Source: Amaurobius ferox (Eukaryota; Arthropoda; Arachnida; Araneae; Amaurobiidae). From it: a stretch of DNA of 64,000 bases. The notes under the pieces are model-generated. The model made no database searches and was not told the DNA's origin. It saw only the letters and a program-made list of their open reading frames with translations. A program made the translations under genes and the position numbers. Shown in pieces: positions 1-11,339 of this stretch (its first letter is position 1; the number at the start of each line of letters is the position of its first letter). Location: the NCBI GenBank assembly GCA_951213105.1, contig OX578152.1, positions 98,988,068-99,052,067 on the forward strand. Direction: 5' to 3'.

Positions 1-317
1 TCAACATAAAATAAAAGATTATCTTTTGCAGATTTCATACCCAAGTTGATATTTTAAAACATTTCTTTATTCCTTAATGCTTTCAATTTTTCCAAGATTT
101 CATTACTAGCAGATATACTCGACGTTGTCGTGATTTAAAATACAATAAGTGGCCAAATTATTAGAGATATCCCTCACTCTAAGTGATGCATGGTCCATGA
201 GTGACGCCACCATGGTCCGTTAGTGACGCATAGTGACGTAACAGTAGCGTATAAAAGGCATGTTTGGTATCAAGAGAAGTGTTTATTAGTACAGATAGCT
301 TGAACAGGAGTAAAGTA

Positions 318-540
318 AGCGATTTAAACGATTTCGAACGAGGCATGATTGTGGGGTAAGAAGAGGCGGTATAAGTACTTCGGAAACTGCTAAAGTCCTC
401 GGCTTTTCTTGTGCAACAGTATTTTGGATGTTCAAAGAATGGCAGAAACTTCAATCAATAAGTTCAACTGTAGATGGAAAAGACTTGTGGATCAAAAAGG
501 TTTGAAATGATTCGGCCTGGATCAGATTAAGACTAAGCCT
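318..540 (+). pseudogene. Tc1-type transposase N-terminus, decayed
   Basis: A relic of the DNA-binding half of a Tc1/mariner transposase. Reading from about 318, one frame gives DFERGMIVG, the usual start of the first helix-turn-helix in Tc1 proteins. A frameshift near 358 moves the continuation into another frame, which reads GGISTSETAKVLGFSCATV and then FKEWQK; this matches the conserved 'G.S..E.A..LG.S..TV' helix-turn-helix pattern of the family. An in-frame stop follows near 509. No DDE catalytic part is seen downstream, so the copy is truncated and dead. The motif match is what I see; the family assignment is from known Tc1 proteins. Confidence 0.6.
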
Positions 541-597
541 GTAAGTTAGACCCCAGCCTATAAAGACTTCTACCATAGACACGAATGACCATAGATA

Positions 598-830
598 GGA
601 CGACCATGGTTTCTACAGTGGTCAAATGGTTTCTACAGTGGTCAAATGGTTTCTACATGGTCCTTCGGTGCTCAAAGCATGAACAACTGAACACGCTCTT
701 GCTTGTATGTAACACTAGGTAAGAAGTCACTTCATGGTTTCTACATGGTCCTCCTGTAGTCAAAGCATAAACAATTGAGCACTTTCTCGCTTGTATGCAA
801 CACGAGGTCTGAAGTCATTTACTTCACGGT
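598..830. repeat. Short tandem duplications with ATGGTTTCTACA
   Basis: Two imperfect copies of a unit of about 85 bp lie at about 648-733 and 734-822. Each begins ATGGTTTCTACATGGTCCT and continues through CAAAGCAT and a CTTGTATG block to a GAAGTCA block. Upstream, the motif ATGGTTTCTACAGTGGTCAA is repeated twice. No coding content. Confidence 0.6.
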
Positions 831-916
831 ATTCATAATCACCTGAAATGTTCTACAATATTTGACACAATATTTGTCCACAATAGTTTACACCATTCCA
901 AACAGAGAAATCTTAC

Positions 917-1129
917 CGTCACCAGAAGACCCCTGTTTTCCCTGATGGCTCCACAGCATCCACAGAACCCAACGAGGAACACTACCCCGCCGATGCCGAC
1001 CAGGGCCCAGGCTAGGTACTGGGCCAGGGCGTAGCTGAGGCCTGGTGAGAGGAATAGGTGGAAAAGCATGGATTTCTCCTTGTCCACCAACATGTAGATT
1101 CCGACAGCCAGAAGAAAACAGCCGGATAC
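917..1129 (-). CDS. Tetraspanin, coding exon 2 (TM1 end to TM2)
   Basis: Second coding exon of a tetraspanin, a four-pass membrane organiser that assembles partners such as integrins into membrane microdomains. On the minus strand a TTCTCATGCAG acceptor precedes 71 codons, and a GTAAGA donor follows at 916-911; both junctions are phase 0. The peptide begins VSGCFLLAVGIYMLVD (end of TM1), has a short first loop, then TM2 WALVGIGGVVFLVGF with the family signature GFCGCCGAIREN (protein residues about 76-87). It joins in frame to the exon at 11177-11242. TM3, the large loop with its CCG motif and TM4 must lie left of position 1, so the gene is partial here. The codons are intact and of more even composition than the surroundings. 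I cannot name the subfamily. Confidence 0.9.
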
Positions 1130-1943
1130 CTGCATGAGAAAAATTCACTGAAATGAGATAGGTGCTGGAATAGCCAGTGATTCTCAACCAGTGTTCCAGG
1201 TGTATCGTCATGGAGCGGAACGGAGCGATCGCTCCAGTGTGCCAAACGAGAAAGTGCCCTTTCGATGAACAAAATTTTGGCTTAAAGACTAAAATATTAT
1301 GGAAAATGGCGCCCTAAAACTTTTTTTATTCCAAAGCGCTTTGGAATAAAAAATTTGGTTGCGACACTGCCTAGGTTTTTTGCATCAGTGCCTACTGCCT
1401 ACTCATGATAATTTGCAAAAGTTTGCGGGAAAAGTACAACATGCTACTTTTTTTTGCAATTAAGTTAAAAATTAAAATTATTAAGTGTTTAACGTTATCT
1501 ATTGATTAATCAGTTAAGTATTTTGAAAGCTTTGATAGATATTCGCGTTAGTTAAAATTTAAGCAGCGCGAGGTTTACTTAGAAAGACAAATTTTTCTGA
1601 AGCATGACATTTTTATAGAGGCAAGGAATTCAAATGGTAATGAACATTACCAGCAGTCTCACCAGCTACTCAAATAGATTGCTAAAATAAATAAATAAAT
1701 AAGCCAAACAATAATAGAAAAATACCAAACCAGTTAAAATATATTTTTCTTATTCACATTGCATGAAATTGTAAATGTATCATGAAACAGTAAAATGTAA
1801 CTTACTTTTTGTTTACAATTTTATGAAAAACAAATATATTAACAGAAAATCATTACAAAATATGTACACAATACTTACAATTATTAAGCTAGATGTAAAA
1901 CAAAAATGCTTGCATTTTTACTTTCAATATATACATGCTAGTA

Positions 1944-2462
1944 TAATGTATAAGGAAAGTATTGTGATGGGGTCGAAAATTCGAATTCGAGTTTTCGATG
2001 GGAGAGCACGTTTCAAGCATCCCTGATCACTAATAGACCATTTTTGAGGTGATGTCTGTGTGTGTATATGTGTGTGTGTGTGTGGTGTGTGAGTGTCAGT
2101 GAGTCTGTGGAGACGATATCTCACGAACGAATGGAGCGATTCGCATGAAATTTGGTACAAGAATTACAATCTGTGAATACTGGAAGCCTATTGTTTTAAA
2201 ATGCAATTGAATGTTCAGAATTCGCTTAAATTTTTGAGTGAAATTTTGAAAAAAATCATCCGAAAATCAAAACCTTTAATAAAGTTACACAAATAGACAT
2301 TTCTTATGTAATTTTTCTTTAAAAAACGATTGAGATAAACTTTAGAACACTAGCATAAACCGTTTTCGAGATATTGCACATTTTTCAAATAAATTTATCG
2401 ATAAAATCCCATAAATTAAAAAAAAATATTAACTGTTGAGAAACATGTTCACTTTTCACATG
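1944..2462 (-). mobile_element. A-family element, left half
   Basis: Hairpin-side half of an A element on the minus strand: ATGTATAAGGAAAGT, then GGGGTCGAAAATTCG, a TG microsatellite, GAGACGATATC and the diagnostic ACTGGAAGCCTATTG. It stops at TTTTCACATG. The other half resumes at 5168 with TTTTCATATG, so one A copy was split by a 2.7-kb block. Confidence 0.75.
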
Positions 2463-2488
2463 TTCGTTCGTTCGTTACTAATTCCCCA

Positions 2489-2612
2489 GTGGTGAAGGAG
2501 GGCTGTGGTTAGGCTGCCTGCAGGTGCGGTCGCGGATAAAGTTGTAGTAAGAAACCTGCAAGTGGGCTTCCGTCAAATTAGTCGGACGGTTGTCTTCCGG
2601 TGGAAAAAATCG
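2489..2612 (+). repeat. SINE2 fragment (tail part)
   Basis: Matches the body of the full SINE2 at 4795-5167 in opposite orientation: GTGGTTAGGCTGCCTGCA, GTGCGGTCGCGG, then CCGTCAAATTA and GGACGGTTGTCTTCCG. The tRNA-like head is missing. Confidence 0.65.
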
Positions 2613-3319
2613 TTATATTCCATTTAGGTCGATATTATGCTGACTGCAGTATACAAGTAAAAGAAATTTTCATATATTTTTACATTCAAACGCTTTTTTA
2701 TAGCTATGTTGTGTAATACATGTTTGACTGTAGCTGTAATATAAGAATAAATACTTTAAAAAGTCATTGGACAATATTGTTCCAGCTAATATGTAATAAT
2801 GAAACTAATTTCAATAAAGTCAACGCCCCCAATTCCCTCCTCTTATATGTATATAGGAGGAAACAATTACATTTATTAAGATCCATTTTAATGTTATATA
2901 TGCATTAGTGAGTCTAAAAATAGTATATTTTTATTTTTTAGAGTAGTTTATTTTTTAATATTTTCTTTCTTGATAAAGAAAAGTTATAAAATAATTATGT
3001 TTTATCTGTAAGAGGATTTTTTTTAATGATAAATTTAAAAGATTACATAAAAGGAATAGCAGGAAAAAATAATTTAAAATTCTTAAAACGTAAATTATTA
3101 AATATAATAAATAAGAGTAATTTTTTAAATTATAAGAACAAATTTAAAAATGCTTTTGAAAAATATATTATTAAATATTATATTAGAATTCATTTTAAAT
3201 ATTTACAGATGGGAAACCTTTTTGCCACTTATGAAAAAAATAAAATTAATAACAAAAAGTAAAAATAATTTACTCAGTTTATTATATACATAAAAAGTGC
3301 ATTATTAAATAATTAAAAA
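2613..3319. other. AT-rich stretch, nothing recognised
   Basis: Very AT-rich intronic DNA. The open frames here are short, lysine/asparagine-rich by composition, and carry no motif. I see no gene or repeat signature. Confidence 0.5.
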
Positions 3320-4093
3320 TCTGATGTGGGCAGTACATGACTTTCCCTGCAGACTTATATCCATGTTCTCTTTATTTTAATTAAATTTATTTCACTTTTA
3401 ATTCAATTTTCGTTCTCATTCGGTAACAGGACTTATTTTCAAAGGTGGCGTAGAGAAAATACGAAAAACTAAAATATCTCGAGAACGGCTAGTCCTACTG
3501 TAATGGGGTTGGTCTTATTCTTTTCTTCGCTAAAAATTACTTATAAAACAAGCATTTAATGGATATATTTGAGCATACGTAGTTCTCTAGTTTAGATTTG
3601 GACGATTTTTGCGGGCCATTCTGCAAAAAAAGGCAGGTTATTTTTTTCTGAATCGTACCAAAATCTAATCAGCACCAGGGTGACCTATACGTGACTCATC
3701 TACCAAATTTTGTGAAATTCGGTCCATTAGTTTTTCAGCTACAGTGGATACAAGATTTTGCGGGCCATTTCACAAAAAAAGGCGGGTTCTTTTATTCCGA
3801 ATCATACCCAAAACTATTCAGCACCAGCCCCGCCCACAAGTGACTTACCTACAAAATTTTGTGAAATTCGGTCCATTGGTTTTTTAGTTAGAGTGGATAC
3901 AAAATCTGCACAGACAGACACACAGACACACACACAGACAGACACACAGACACACACACAGACGTCAGGCTAAAAATGATTTTTTCGTATTCTAGAGGTC
4001 TCGAAACGTGTAGATCCGTCGAAAACTCGAGTTGTGATTTTCGGCATGATTCCAATACTTTCCCTATACATTACCATGTATTGCAGGGAAAGT
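3320..4093 (+). mobile_element. B-family element, complete
   Basis: Starts TCTGATGTGGGCAGTACATG with ACTTTCCCTGCA and ends in the hairpin ACTTTCCCTATACATTACC / ATGTATTGCAGGGAAAGT. The interior has CTCGAGAACGGCTAGTCCTA, two direct copies of a block beginning GCGGGCCATT (about 3612 and 3758), and an ACAGACACAC microsatellite near the hairpin. No protein is encoded, so it is non-autonomous. Confidence 0.8.
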
Positions 4094-4794
4094 AAAAAAA
4101 TGAAAAACTGGTTTATAATTAAATCTTTTTTAAGAATATATTATTATATATAATATTAAAAATTATTAAAGAAATAGCTGCTTGTAATTTGATTGGTTAA
4201 ATATTATGAAATGGAAGAGACAATTTGCTGAAAAATAAGTTAAGAATAAATTTAGTGCTATTAAATCATATTCCTTCACTAGAAGTACTTGCTTAAATAT
4301 TTTATATTTTATTTTCACAACTTTACCAGCGTTTTTCTGAGAAGGAGTAAAATGTCACTTGTACCTTTCTCTTATTTTCTTTTTTCAAAATAAAGCACAC
4401 ACATGCAGGCCCATGGAAAGCGAGGGGGGAAGGGGCCTCTACGGGCCCCCGTCCCTTCATATGTGTACCTAATTTTTCCTGTCCGGGCCGGGTTCCCCAG
4501 CATACCGGGGGCGGGGGGGGGGGGATGCTTCAGCTCGGGGTCTATTAATTAGAAAATTTTATGTTAAAATACCTCTTGTCAAGTTCCTTAAAAGGTTTGG
4601 AAAGATTATTATATTTTATTTTCAGAAAAATAGAAGTGGAAAAAAGGAATCGCTCAATTTTAATGTTATATATATATTTGTAGGAGCTAGAAACCGTATA
4701 ACTCGACTCTTTTATCAGTAATTTATTTTTAAATATATTTGATGAATTATAATTTAAATAACACTGTCGTCTAACGTTAGTAAACGAAATATAA
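4094..4794. other. AT-rich stretch with a GC-rich poly-G patch
   Basis: AT-rich except for 4405-4535, which is abruptly GC-rich (GGGGCCTCTACGGGCCCCC, then a G13 run). It resembles the GC-rich ends of the 61.45-63.65 kb element only in general style; homology is not established. Confidence 0.4.
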
Positions 4795-5167
4795 TGGGCT
4801 ACCTTCCGTTGTAAGACAACGACCGTCCGGTTAATTTGACGGTTGCCCACTGGCAGGTAGCTCAATGCGCGTCCGCACTTGACGGCAGCCAACTTACAGC
4901 ATTTCCGCAACCGCACTTGCAGGCAGCCTAACCACTTCGGTGAAGGAGCGCCTATGCACCACGTCCACAAGACCCCCAGGGTATCTCATGGCGAAGGGGA
5001 GGAGATTTGTAGCTTCACTTTTATAGAGGCTCCCCGAAGGGCGGAAGTCTGACTTGGCCTCGACATGACAATATCCATGCCAGCTGGCAGGATTCGAACC
5101 CGCAACCCGACAATCCAGCGATCAAACGGAAACGCATGTCCCTGACCGCTCGACCACCGGATCGGCC
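4795..5167 (-). mobile_element. SINE2, full-length tRNA-derived SINE
   Basis: Read on the minus strand it starts near 5167 with a tRNA-like head: an A-box-like GGTGGTCGAGCGG and a B box GGTTCGAATCC (5090-5100), i.e. a Pol III internal promoter of the Leu/Ser tRNA type. An unrelated body of about 280 bp follows (GTGGTTAGGCTGCCTGCA, then two CCGTCAA blocks). It lies at the right edge of the block that splits an A element. A second, truncated copy is at 2489-2612. Confidence 0.7.
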
Positions 5168-5567
5168 TTTTCATATGTAATATCATGTGATAAATTTGGT
5201 GACATCATTATCGTAGATCTAGCTCATTCCATTCATGAGAAAAGTTACTTTGAGTAATACTTTTGTATTTGAACGCCATAGTCATTTATCTGCTATAAGA
5301 ATAACTTATTTCTCCGTCCACAATGCTCGGCGAGATTTTGGCGGAATGTCGCCAACTTGGCGACTTTTTAAATGTTGCTAAATTAACGAAAATCTCGCTA
5401 AATGGATAAAAATGGCGCTAAATCAATGAAAATGATGACTAATTGACTGAAATTCAATATCTTGGAAAGAATATAAATATCTACTATAAGAATAACCTAT
5501 TTTTTTACTGTAAAAGTAGTAAATTCATTGCATTATATAAGGAAAGTCATGTGCTGCCCACATCAGA
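5168..5567 (-). mobile_element. A-family element, right half
   Basis: Resumes the A element of 1944-2462 at TTTTCATATG and runs through the TTGGCGAC-rich block to the shared start sequence (reverse complement ending CACATCAGA). The 10-bp TTTTCAYATG present at both edges suggests a target duplication around the 2.7-kb insertion. Confidence 0.7.
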
Positions 5568-5778
5568 TTTTTTTAATTAACAATCATAATTAAATAAAAA
5601 TAGGCAATAAATACTCTTATAATATTTTATTGACAGTATGAGTCAATTAATATTTATGTACTCTACTGCTTTACATTTTTTTAGTAATTTATCTGTACCG
5701 AATGTAATATGTGTCAGTGAATTAGAGGTTCCGCGAGATTTTATGGTTTATTTTTAAGAATTCCTACAAACAAAAATA

Positions 5779-6940
5779 TTTGATGTGGGCAGCACATGAT
5801 TTTCCCTACGTAATTCAATAAATTTACTTTTTTCACAGCGACAAAATGATATACAAAATCCACGCCACAATGATTTTAAACGTCGAATTGAACATTTGGC
5901 ATCCATTTTTCCGGATGACAACACGTAAAACTATTTCGAAGTGCCCCATCAACTCGTATGTCCCGCAAATCTAACTTGACAATTGTCAATAATATTGATA
6001 GAAACCGCAATAAGCAATACAGTCTCTATATATTAAAAGACTTTAATTAATTCACTCAATTAATTAAAATCTTTTTAATTATTTACTGGTTTTACTTAAT
6101 TTAATGACGTCATTTTCGTGAATTTAGCGTCATTTTTGCAATTTTGGCTGTATTTTCGTCAATTGTGTATTCGTCAATGTATTATGGCACAATTAAAATT
6201 TTCACGAAGTTAGCAATATTTCGCCAAATTAATCGCTAACTTCATCGCCAAGAGTTACAGACAGACGGATAGAAGGACTTTTCTTATATATAAATAAATG
6301 ACTATTGGCGAACTGTTGGATATCAAACTACAAAAACTATTACGCAAAATTATCTTCTCTCATGAATGAAACGAATTATCTCCACGAGAGTGATGTTAAC
6401 AAATTTGTTGCAAATTATTGTATATGACAAGCGGATATATTTCACGATATTTAATACTTTTTCAAAATTTTATATAACTTTTTTTACAAATTTATTTGAG
6501 AATGTGCAATATTTAGAGAACGGGTTCATACTAGCGTTCTATTATGTCATTCGTTTTCCAATAAGAAATTATTATTAATTTAACAGTGTTGAAAGTTCTG
6601 ATTTTTTAGTGATTTTTTTCAAAATTTTATTTGAAAAATTTGGGAGTCTTCGGAATATACGATTACGTTTAAAATCGATAGTGTTGCAGTATTTACTGTT
6701 TCTAATAATCGCACCAAACGCGTTCGTCAGATATCGCATCTACAGACTCACGGAAACACATATTAACACACACACACATACACACTAAAATACATACATA
6801 CACACAGACATCCCCTTAAAAACGTTCGATTCGTGTTCAGGAATGTTTGACAGATGCTCCTCCGTCGAAAACTCGAATTCGAATTTCCGACCCCATCACG
6901 ATACTTCTGCTATACATTATACAACTTATATAGGGAAAAA
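5779..6940 (+). mobile_element. C-family element
   Basis: A third family with the common start (TTTGATGTGGGCAGCACATG, then ATTTTCCCTAC) but a different interior. It ends in TATACATTATACAACTTATATAGGG. It keeps the CACACA microsatellite, a CTCGAATTCGAATTTCCGA block and TTGGCGA-type repeats seen in A. It is more degenerate than A and B, so probably older. Confidence 0.65.
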
Positions 6941-7489
6941 TAAAAGGTTGGGAAAATACACTTGCCCTAAAGCCAACAATATTTTGGCCATGATATTGAA
7001 TTTACAGATTTGCAGAATACGTTTTAAGATTGAATAGAATATTCAAAGTATAAGTTTTTCCACTCGATTTTTTCATACTTTCCTATTCAGTAGTGTTTAT
7101 TTCCACTTGCATGATTAAAATTTCGTACTTTTTTCACATTTAGAACCCAAGTTATTCTTTTAAAATATTTCAAAATATGCATATATTTTTTATTTTGAAG
7201 TTTATATTTACTTTCTCGTACTATTTTATAACATATTGTTTTTCCGGAACTTTTCTCCCATTCGAGATTTTGACAGATAACCACGTTTTAAAATTTCACG
7301 AACCCACTTCGAACGCTTTTGTGAAATCCCGTCTCTAATCAGAAGCAGATTCATTATGATGATTAAGAACTCCAATAATTCAATTTTTAAGATTTTTATA
7401 GAATATATCTCTACGGGGAAATTATTTAATGATGGAAGTACAGGGGGGGGGGGGGGATTGATAATTTGAACTACGCTATTTATGTTTAT
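6941..7489. other. AT-rich stretch, G-run at 7442-7455
   Basis: No gene or repeat recognised. A 14-nt G run stands out in AT-rich sequence. Confidence 0.45.
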
Positions 7490-7970
7490 GGTATCAGTAA
7501 TAGTCGAACATTCGAATTCGAGGTTGCGAAGAATGAACGCGTTTCAAGCATTCCTCAACTCGAATCGACCGTTTTTGAGGTGATGTCTGTGTGTGTGTGA
7601 CTGTGGAGACGATATTTCACGAATGAATGGAGCGTTTTGAACGAAATTTGGTACAAAAATTACAACCAGTGAACCCTAGAAGCCTATTGATTTTAAAAAC
7701 AAATACAATTTTGGAAGATTCTCAAAATTTCGAATGAAATATTGAAAAAAATTACCTAAAAATCAGAACTTTCAATAATGTTACGTAAATAATCATTTCA
7801 TACATAAATTGTCAATAGAAAACGATTGACATAAATTTTAGAACGCTAGCATCAACCATTCCCGAGATATTGCACTTTTTTTAAAAAATAAATTGATCAA
7901 GAAATCACATAAAATTAAAAAAAGTATATTAACTATTGTGAAATATGTTCACTTTTTCTATGCAATTTGT
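7490..7970 (-). mobile_element. A/C-type element fragment
   Basis: Contains CATTCGAATTCGAGGTT, GTTTCAAGCATTCCT, a TG run, GGAGACGATATTTCACGAA and GAAGCCTATTG in the A order. Both ends are missing, and divergence is high. Confidence 0.55.
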
Positions 7971-8119
7971 TTACATTCAAGGCTCGTGAAATACTCATAG
8001 TTTCAAATAGTCAGTTTATTAATAATTAAAACAAATTAATTAGATTGTGTAGATATGGGCATATAATTTGCATAGAAAAATAAAATTCAGTTCATTAGTT
8101 GCTTGAAAATTCATTTATT

Positions 8120-9029
8120 ACTTTCCTTATACACATGATGTATAAGGAAAGTATTGTGACGGGGTCGAAAATTCGAATTCGAGTTTTCGACGGGAGAGCA
8201 CGTTTCAAGCATCCCTGATCACGAATCAAACATTTTTGAAGTAATGTCTGTCTGTGTGTGTGTGTGTCAGTGAGTCTGTGGACACGATAACTGATGAACG
8301 AATGGACCGATTCGAACCAAATTTGGTACAAAAATCACAATCCATAAACACTGGAAGCCTATTGTTTTTATACGCAATCGAATGTTCAGAACTCCCCCGA
8401 ATTTTCGAATGAGATTTTGAAAAAATCGCCAAAATATCAAAACCGTTAATAAAGTTACGCAAATAGACATTTCTTATGTAATTTTTCATTAGAAAACGAT
8501 TAACATAAATTTTAGAACGCTAACAGGAACCGTTCTCGAGATATTGCACATTTTTCAAAAAAATTATCAAAAAGTCATATAAAATAAAAAATATTTCCTA
8601 TTGAGAAACATGTTCACTTTTCATATGTAATACCATGCGATAAATTGGATGACATCATTCTCGTGGAATTAGCTCGTTACGTTCAGGAAAAAAGATACTT
8701 TGAGTAATACTTTTGTATTTGAACGCCAATAGTCATTTATCTGCTGTAAGAATAAGCTGTTCTCCGTCCATAACGCTTGGCGAGATTTTGGCGACGAATT
8801 TGATGGAATGTTGCCAACTTGGCGACATTTTTAATTGTTGCCAAATTAACAAGAATCTCACCAAATGGATAAAAATGACGCTAAATCAATGAAAATGACG
8901 ACTAATTGAAGAAAATTCAATATCTTGAAAAGAATATAAGTATCTACTATAAGAATAACATTTTTTTAACTGTAAAAGTAGTAAATTCATTGCATTGTAT
9001 AAGGAAAGTCATATGTTGCCCACATCAGA
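8120..9029 (-). mobile_element. A-family element, complete
   Basis: Hairpin ACTTTCCTTATACACATGATG/TATAAGGAAAGT at the left; A interior with ACTGGAAGCCTATTG and TTGGCGAGATTTTGGCGA blocks; ends CCACATCAGA at 9029. Same length class (about 0.9-1.0 kb) as the other A copies. No coding capacity. Confidence 0.8.
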
Positions 9030-9169
9030 TTTTTTTTCATTAATTTCACAACCACTATTCATCCAATTGACCATTTTCTTCAACTGCGAAAATTATTTTT
9101 TATTTCCCATTTATACCTAACCACTATTTTTCCGAACACCACTTGACAAACCATTTTCTTCTACCACAA

Positions 9170-9741
9170 GTAAAAAAATGATGTACATAAGATCTACCGC
9201 ACAATATTCGTAATCTTGAATCTAGTATGATCTAGTTCGTTTCATTTATGAAAGAAGATACTTTGTGCAATAGTTTTTATATTTTGACGCCTAACAGTAC
9301 TCCAACAGTCATTTAAATATTAGAAATGCTCTGATCTCCGTTTGTCTGTAGCGCTTGACGATAAATTTGGCGACTTGGCGACTCATTTAACGAAATATCA
9401 CCAACTTGGCGATATTTCGCTCCAGATTACTGAACATATCTTTAAAATTGCAAAATTGACGCCAAATTGATGAATTAATTATTAAAATATTTTAAAATAT
9501 GGACTGTATTGCTTATTGAGGATGGTATCTATATTGATAATTATCAATTTAGAGTTGCATGAAATATAAATTAATTGGGTACTTTGAAATAGTTTTGTAT
9601 GCTGTTATTCGAAAAAGCGCCAAATGTACAGTTGAACATTAAAAACATTGTGCCATATAGATCTTACACAACATTTTTTCACTGTGGATGATGAAAATTT
9701 ATTGCATTATATAGGGAAAGTCGTGTACTGGCCACATCAGA
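9170..9741 (-). mobile_element. C-family element, partial
   Basis: C-type interior (AAAAATGATGTACATAAGATC, TTGGCGAC repeats, TGCCATATAGATC), ending GGGAAAGTCGTGTACTGGCCACATCAGA minus-strand start. The hairpin side is missing. Confidence 0.55.
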
Positions 9742-9873
9742 TTTTTTGTTATTGATTCTCTGCAAAATCGAAATGTGTTACTTAAATGTGTTAGTTATCG
9801 AAATAGAAATGTGATAGCTACCGAAATAAAAATGTGTTAGTTATCGAAATAGAAATGTGTTAGTTATCATTAA

Positions 9874-10716
9874 AGGGACGGTGGACTTTGAAATGAGCAA
9901 AAATCGACTAAAAAAAGTTTTCTTTTTAATATATAACATTGTTTTACACATTTAACCTTTTGTTTACGGGTGGGACAGCGTTCATCCCAAACGAAGAACC
10001 TACCAAAAATACAGGTATTTGACATACCCTATCTCAAGGTGTAATGTTTCTGTTGGTGATTTCCATGGACGCCAATGTCTGCAAAGGGGGTTCGAACTGT
10101 TTGGGATAGGGTATGTCAAATACTTGTCTTTTGGGGAGGTTCTTCCTTTGGGATGGACGCTGTCCCACCCGTAAGCAAAAGGTTAAATGCATTTTTCTCG
10201 AAATGGAATTTTCAAAGGTTTTACATTTTTAAAATACTCCATGCGTCTTAATTTTTATCTGAAATGCATGAAATTTGGTAAGACGACACCTTTCATAATT
10301 TTTAATGAAACTGGGTATGCATTTTATAATTGAACTTTATTAAGGTAATTAAATAATAACCCAATTAAATGATGAAAACTAAGTTTTAATGCAGAAAAAT
10401 ATTTAAAAAGAAATTAACTTCCTAAGGGATTTAAAAATGAATACCCAAATAAGTTCATAATGTGTTTTTGAGTGATCATAATGTAAAATTAATCAAAAGT
10501 GTGAACAAATGGCACGCAAGGAGCATTTTCAAATTTTCGTTAAAAAAAATTAAATTAAAAAAACAAAATACAAAATACAAAATTATAACAAAATTGAAAA
10601 AAATTGAATGGCATTTTATATAGCAATATTAAGAAGAATATTTATACAAATTTTCATGTTTCTAAGTCAATAAATAAATTTCAATTCATATAAAAATTTC
10701 AACGTCCACCGTCTCC
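9874..10716. mobile_element. D-family TIR element, copy 1 (carries E)
   Basis: Non-autonomous DNA transposon with terminal inverted repeats near GGGGACGGTGGACGTTGAA (here AGGGACGGTGGACTTTGAA) and TTCAACGTCCACCGTCTCC. It is flanked by TTAA on the left (9870-9873) and ATAA on the right, suggesting TTAA targeting as in piggyBac. A nested E element lies inside. No transposase. Confidence 0.65.
9952..10186. mobile_element. E-family foldback element, nested in D
   Basis: Bounded by TTAA and beginning CCTTTTGTTTACGGGTGGGACAG; ends CTGTCCCACCCGTAAGCAAAAGG then TTAA. Most of it is inverted repeat (AGGTATTTGACATACCCTA and its complement), so the RNA or single strand would fold on itself. The 'TTAA + CCTTT' ends fit a piggyBac-type MITE. 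Confidence 0.7.
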
Positions 10717-10849
10717 ATAAAAGGCGTGTCGAAAGCCCAGACCGACCGACTCATCCTAAGACATAGAGCAGCTTAACTTAAAAGGCGTATGTTTGAATGC
10801 ACCGGATTTTTCTGCTATTGTAAATAATGCGTTATACACAAAAGAAATA

Positions 10850-11139
10850 GGGGCGCGGTAGCCCAGTGGTTAGCACGCAGGAATTGCACTCGGTAGGCCC
10901 GGGTTCGATTCCAGCCACTGCCAAAACTGCCGCCGTGTTCGCGCGGAGTACGATCACGTTAAACATGTCGGTCCGTAAGTCTTCTTCCGAGAGGTTGGTG
11001 GTAGGGGAAGGAGGGTACGGTCCCTGTGCATGCCTCCCCCACTGGGTTCCGGTATAAATTGGGTGGCACTTCCTGGCCGTCCAAATAGTTACCTTACACC
11101 TTTCTGGTAGGTCGGACGGTCTGGGTTGCAACAACAACA
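10850..11139 (+). mobile_element. SINE1, full-length, tRNA-derived
   Basis: Starts GGGGCGCGGTAGCCCAGTGG (A box) and has B box GGTTCGATTCC, a body with CCGCCGTGTTCGCGCGGAGT, a 3' domain GGTCGGACGGTCTGGG and a (CAA)n tail. Flanked by the exact 14-bp duplication ACACAAAAGAAATA (10836-10849 and 11140-11153). It sits about 25-35 bp inside the tetraspanin intron, next to the exon 1 donor. Confidence 0.9.
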
Positions 11140-11176
11140 ACACAAAAGAAATAAAGCACATGAGTACAATTCTTAC

Positions 11177-11242
11177 CCAAAATAATAAATTGAAAGTGAC
11201 CAGCAGGCCTTTGGCACATTTTGCTCCGCAGGACAGCCCCAT
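11177..11242 (-). CDS. Tetraspanin, coding exon 1
   Basis: First coding exon: ATG at 11242, 22 codons reading MGLSCGAKCAKGLLVTFNLL then FW, followed by the donor GTAAGA at 11176. This is the classic tetraspanin N-terminus: a short cytosolic stretch with membrane-proximal cysteines (palmitoylation candidates), then TM1. The phase-0 junction after 'FW' continues in frame into exon 2 at 1129 (VSGCFLLAVG), where this family usually has an intron. Upstream, TTCGGTTTTACAG ends near 11281, a plausible acceptor for a 5' UTR exon farther right, so the promoter is probably not here. Confidence 0.9.
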
Positions 11243-11339
11243 GTCGATTCACCATCCACAGTCACAGTTAAAGGACTATCTGTAAAACCGAAACAAAGAA
11301 AAGAAAGTTAGTTATTGTCAGTATAAAGAGTATGAACAA

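Larger units (their letters stand above)
1130..11176 (-). other. Intron 1 of the tetraspanin gene
   Basis: A phase-0 intron of about 10 kb with donor GTAAGA (11176-11171) and acceptor TTCTCATGCAG (ending at 1130). It has filled with A/B/C elements, SINE1, SINE2 and a D element. About 810 bp next to the acceptor (1135-1943) is AT-rich and carries nothing I recognise. Confidence 0.75.
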
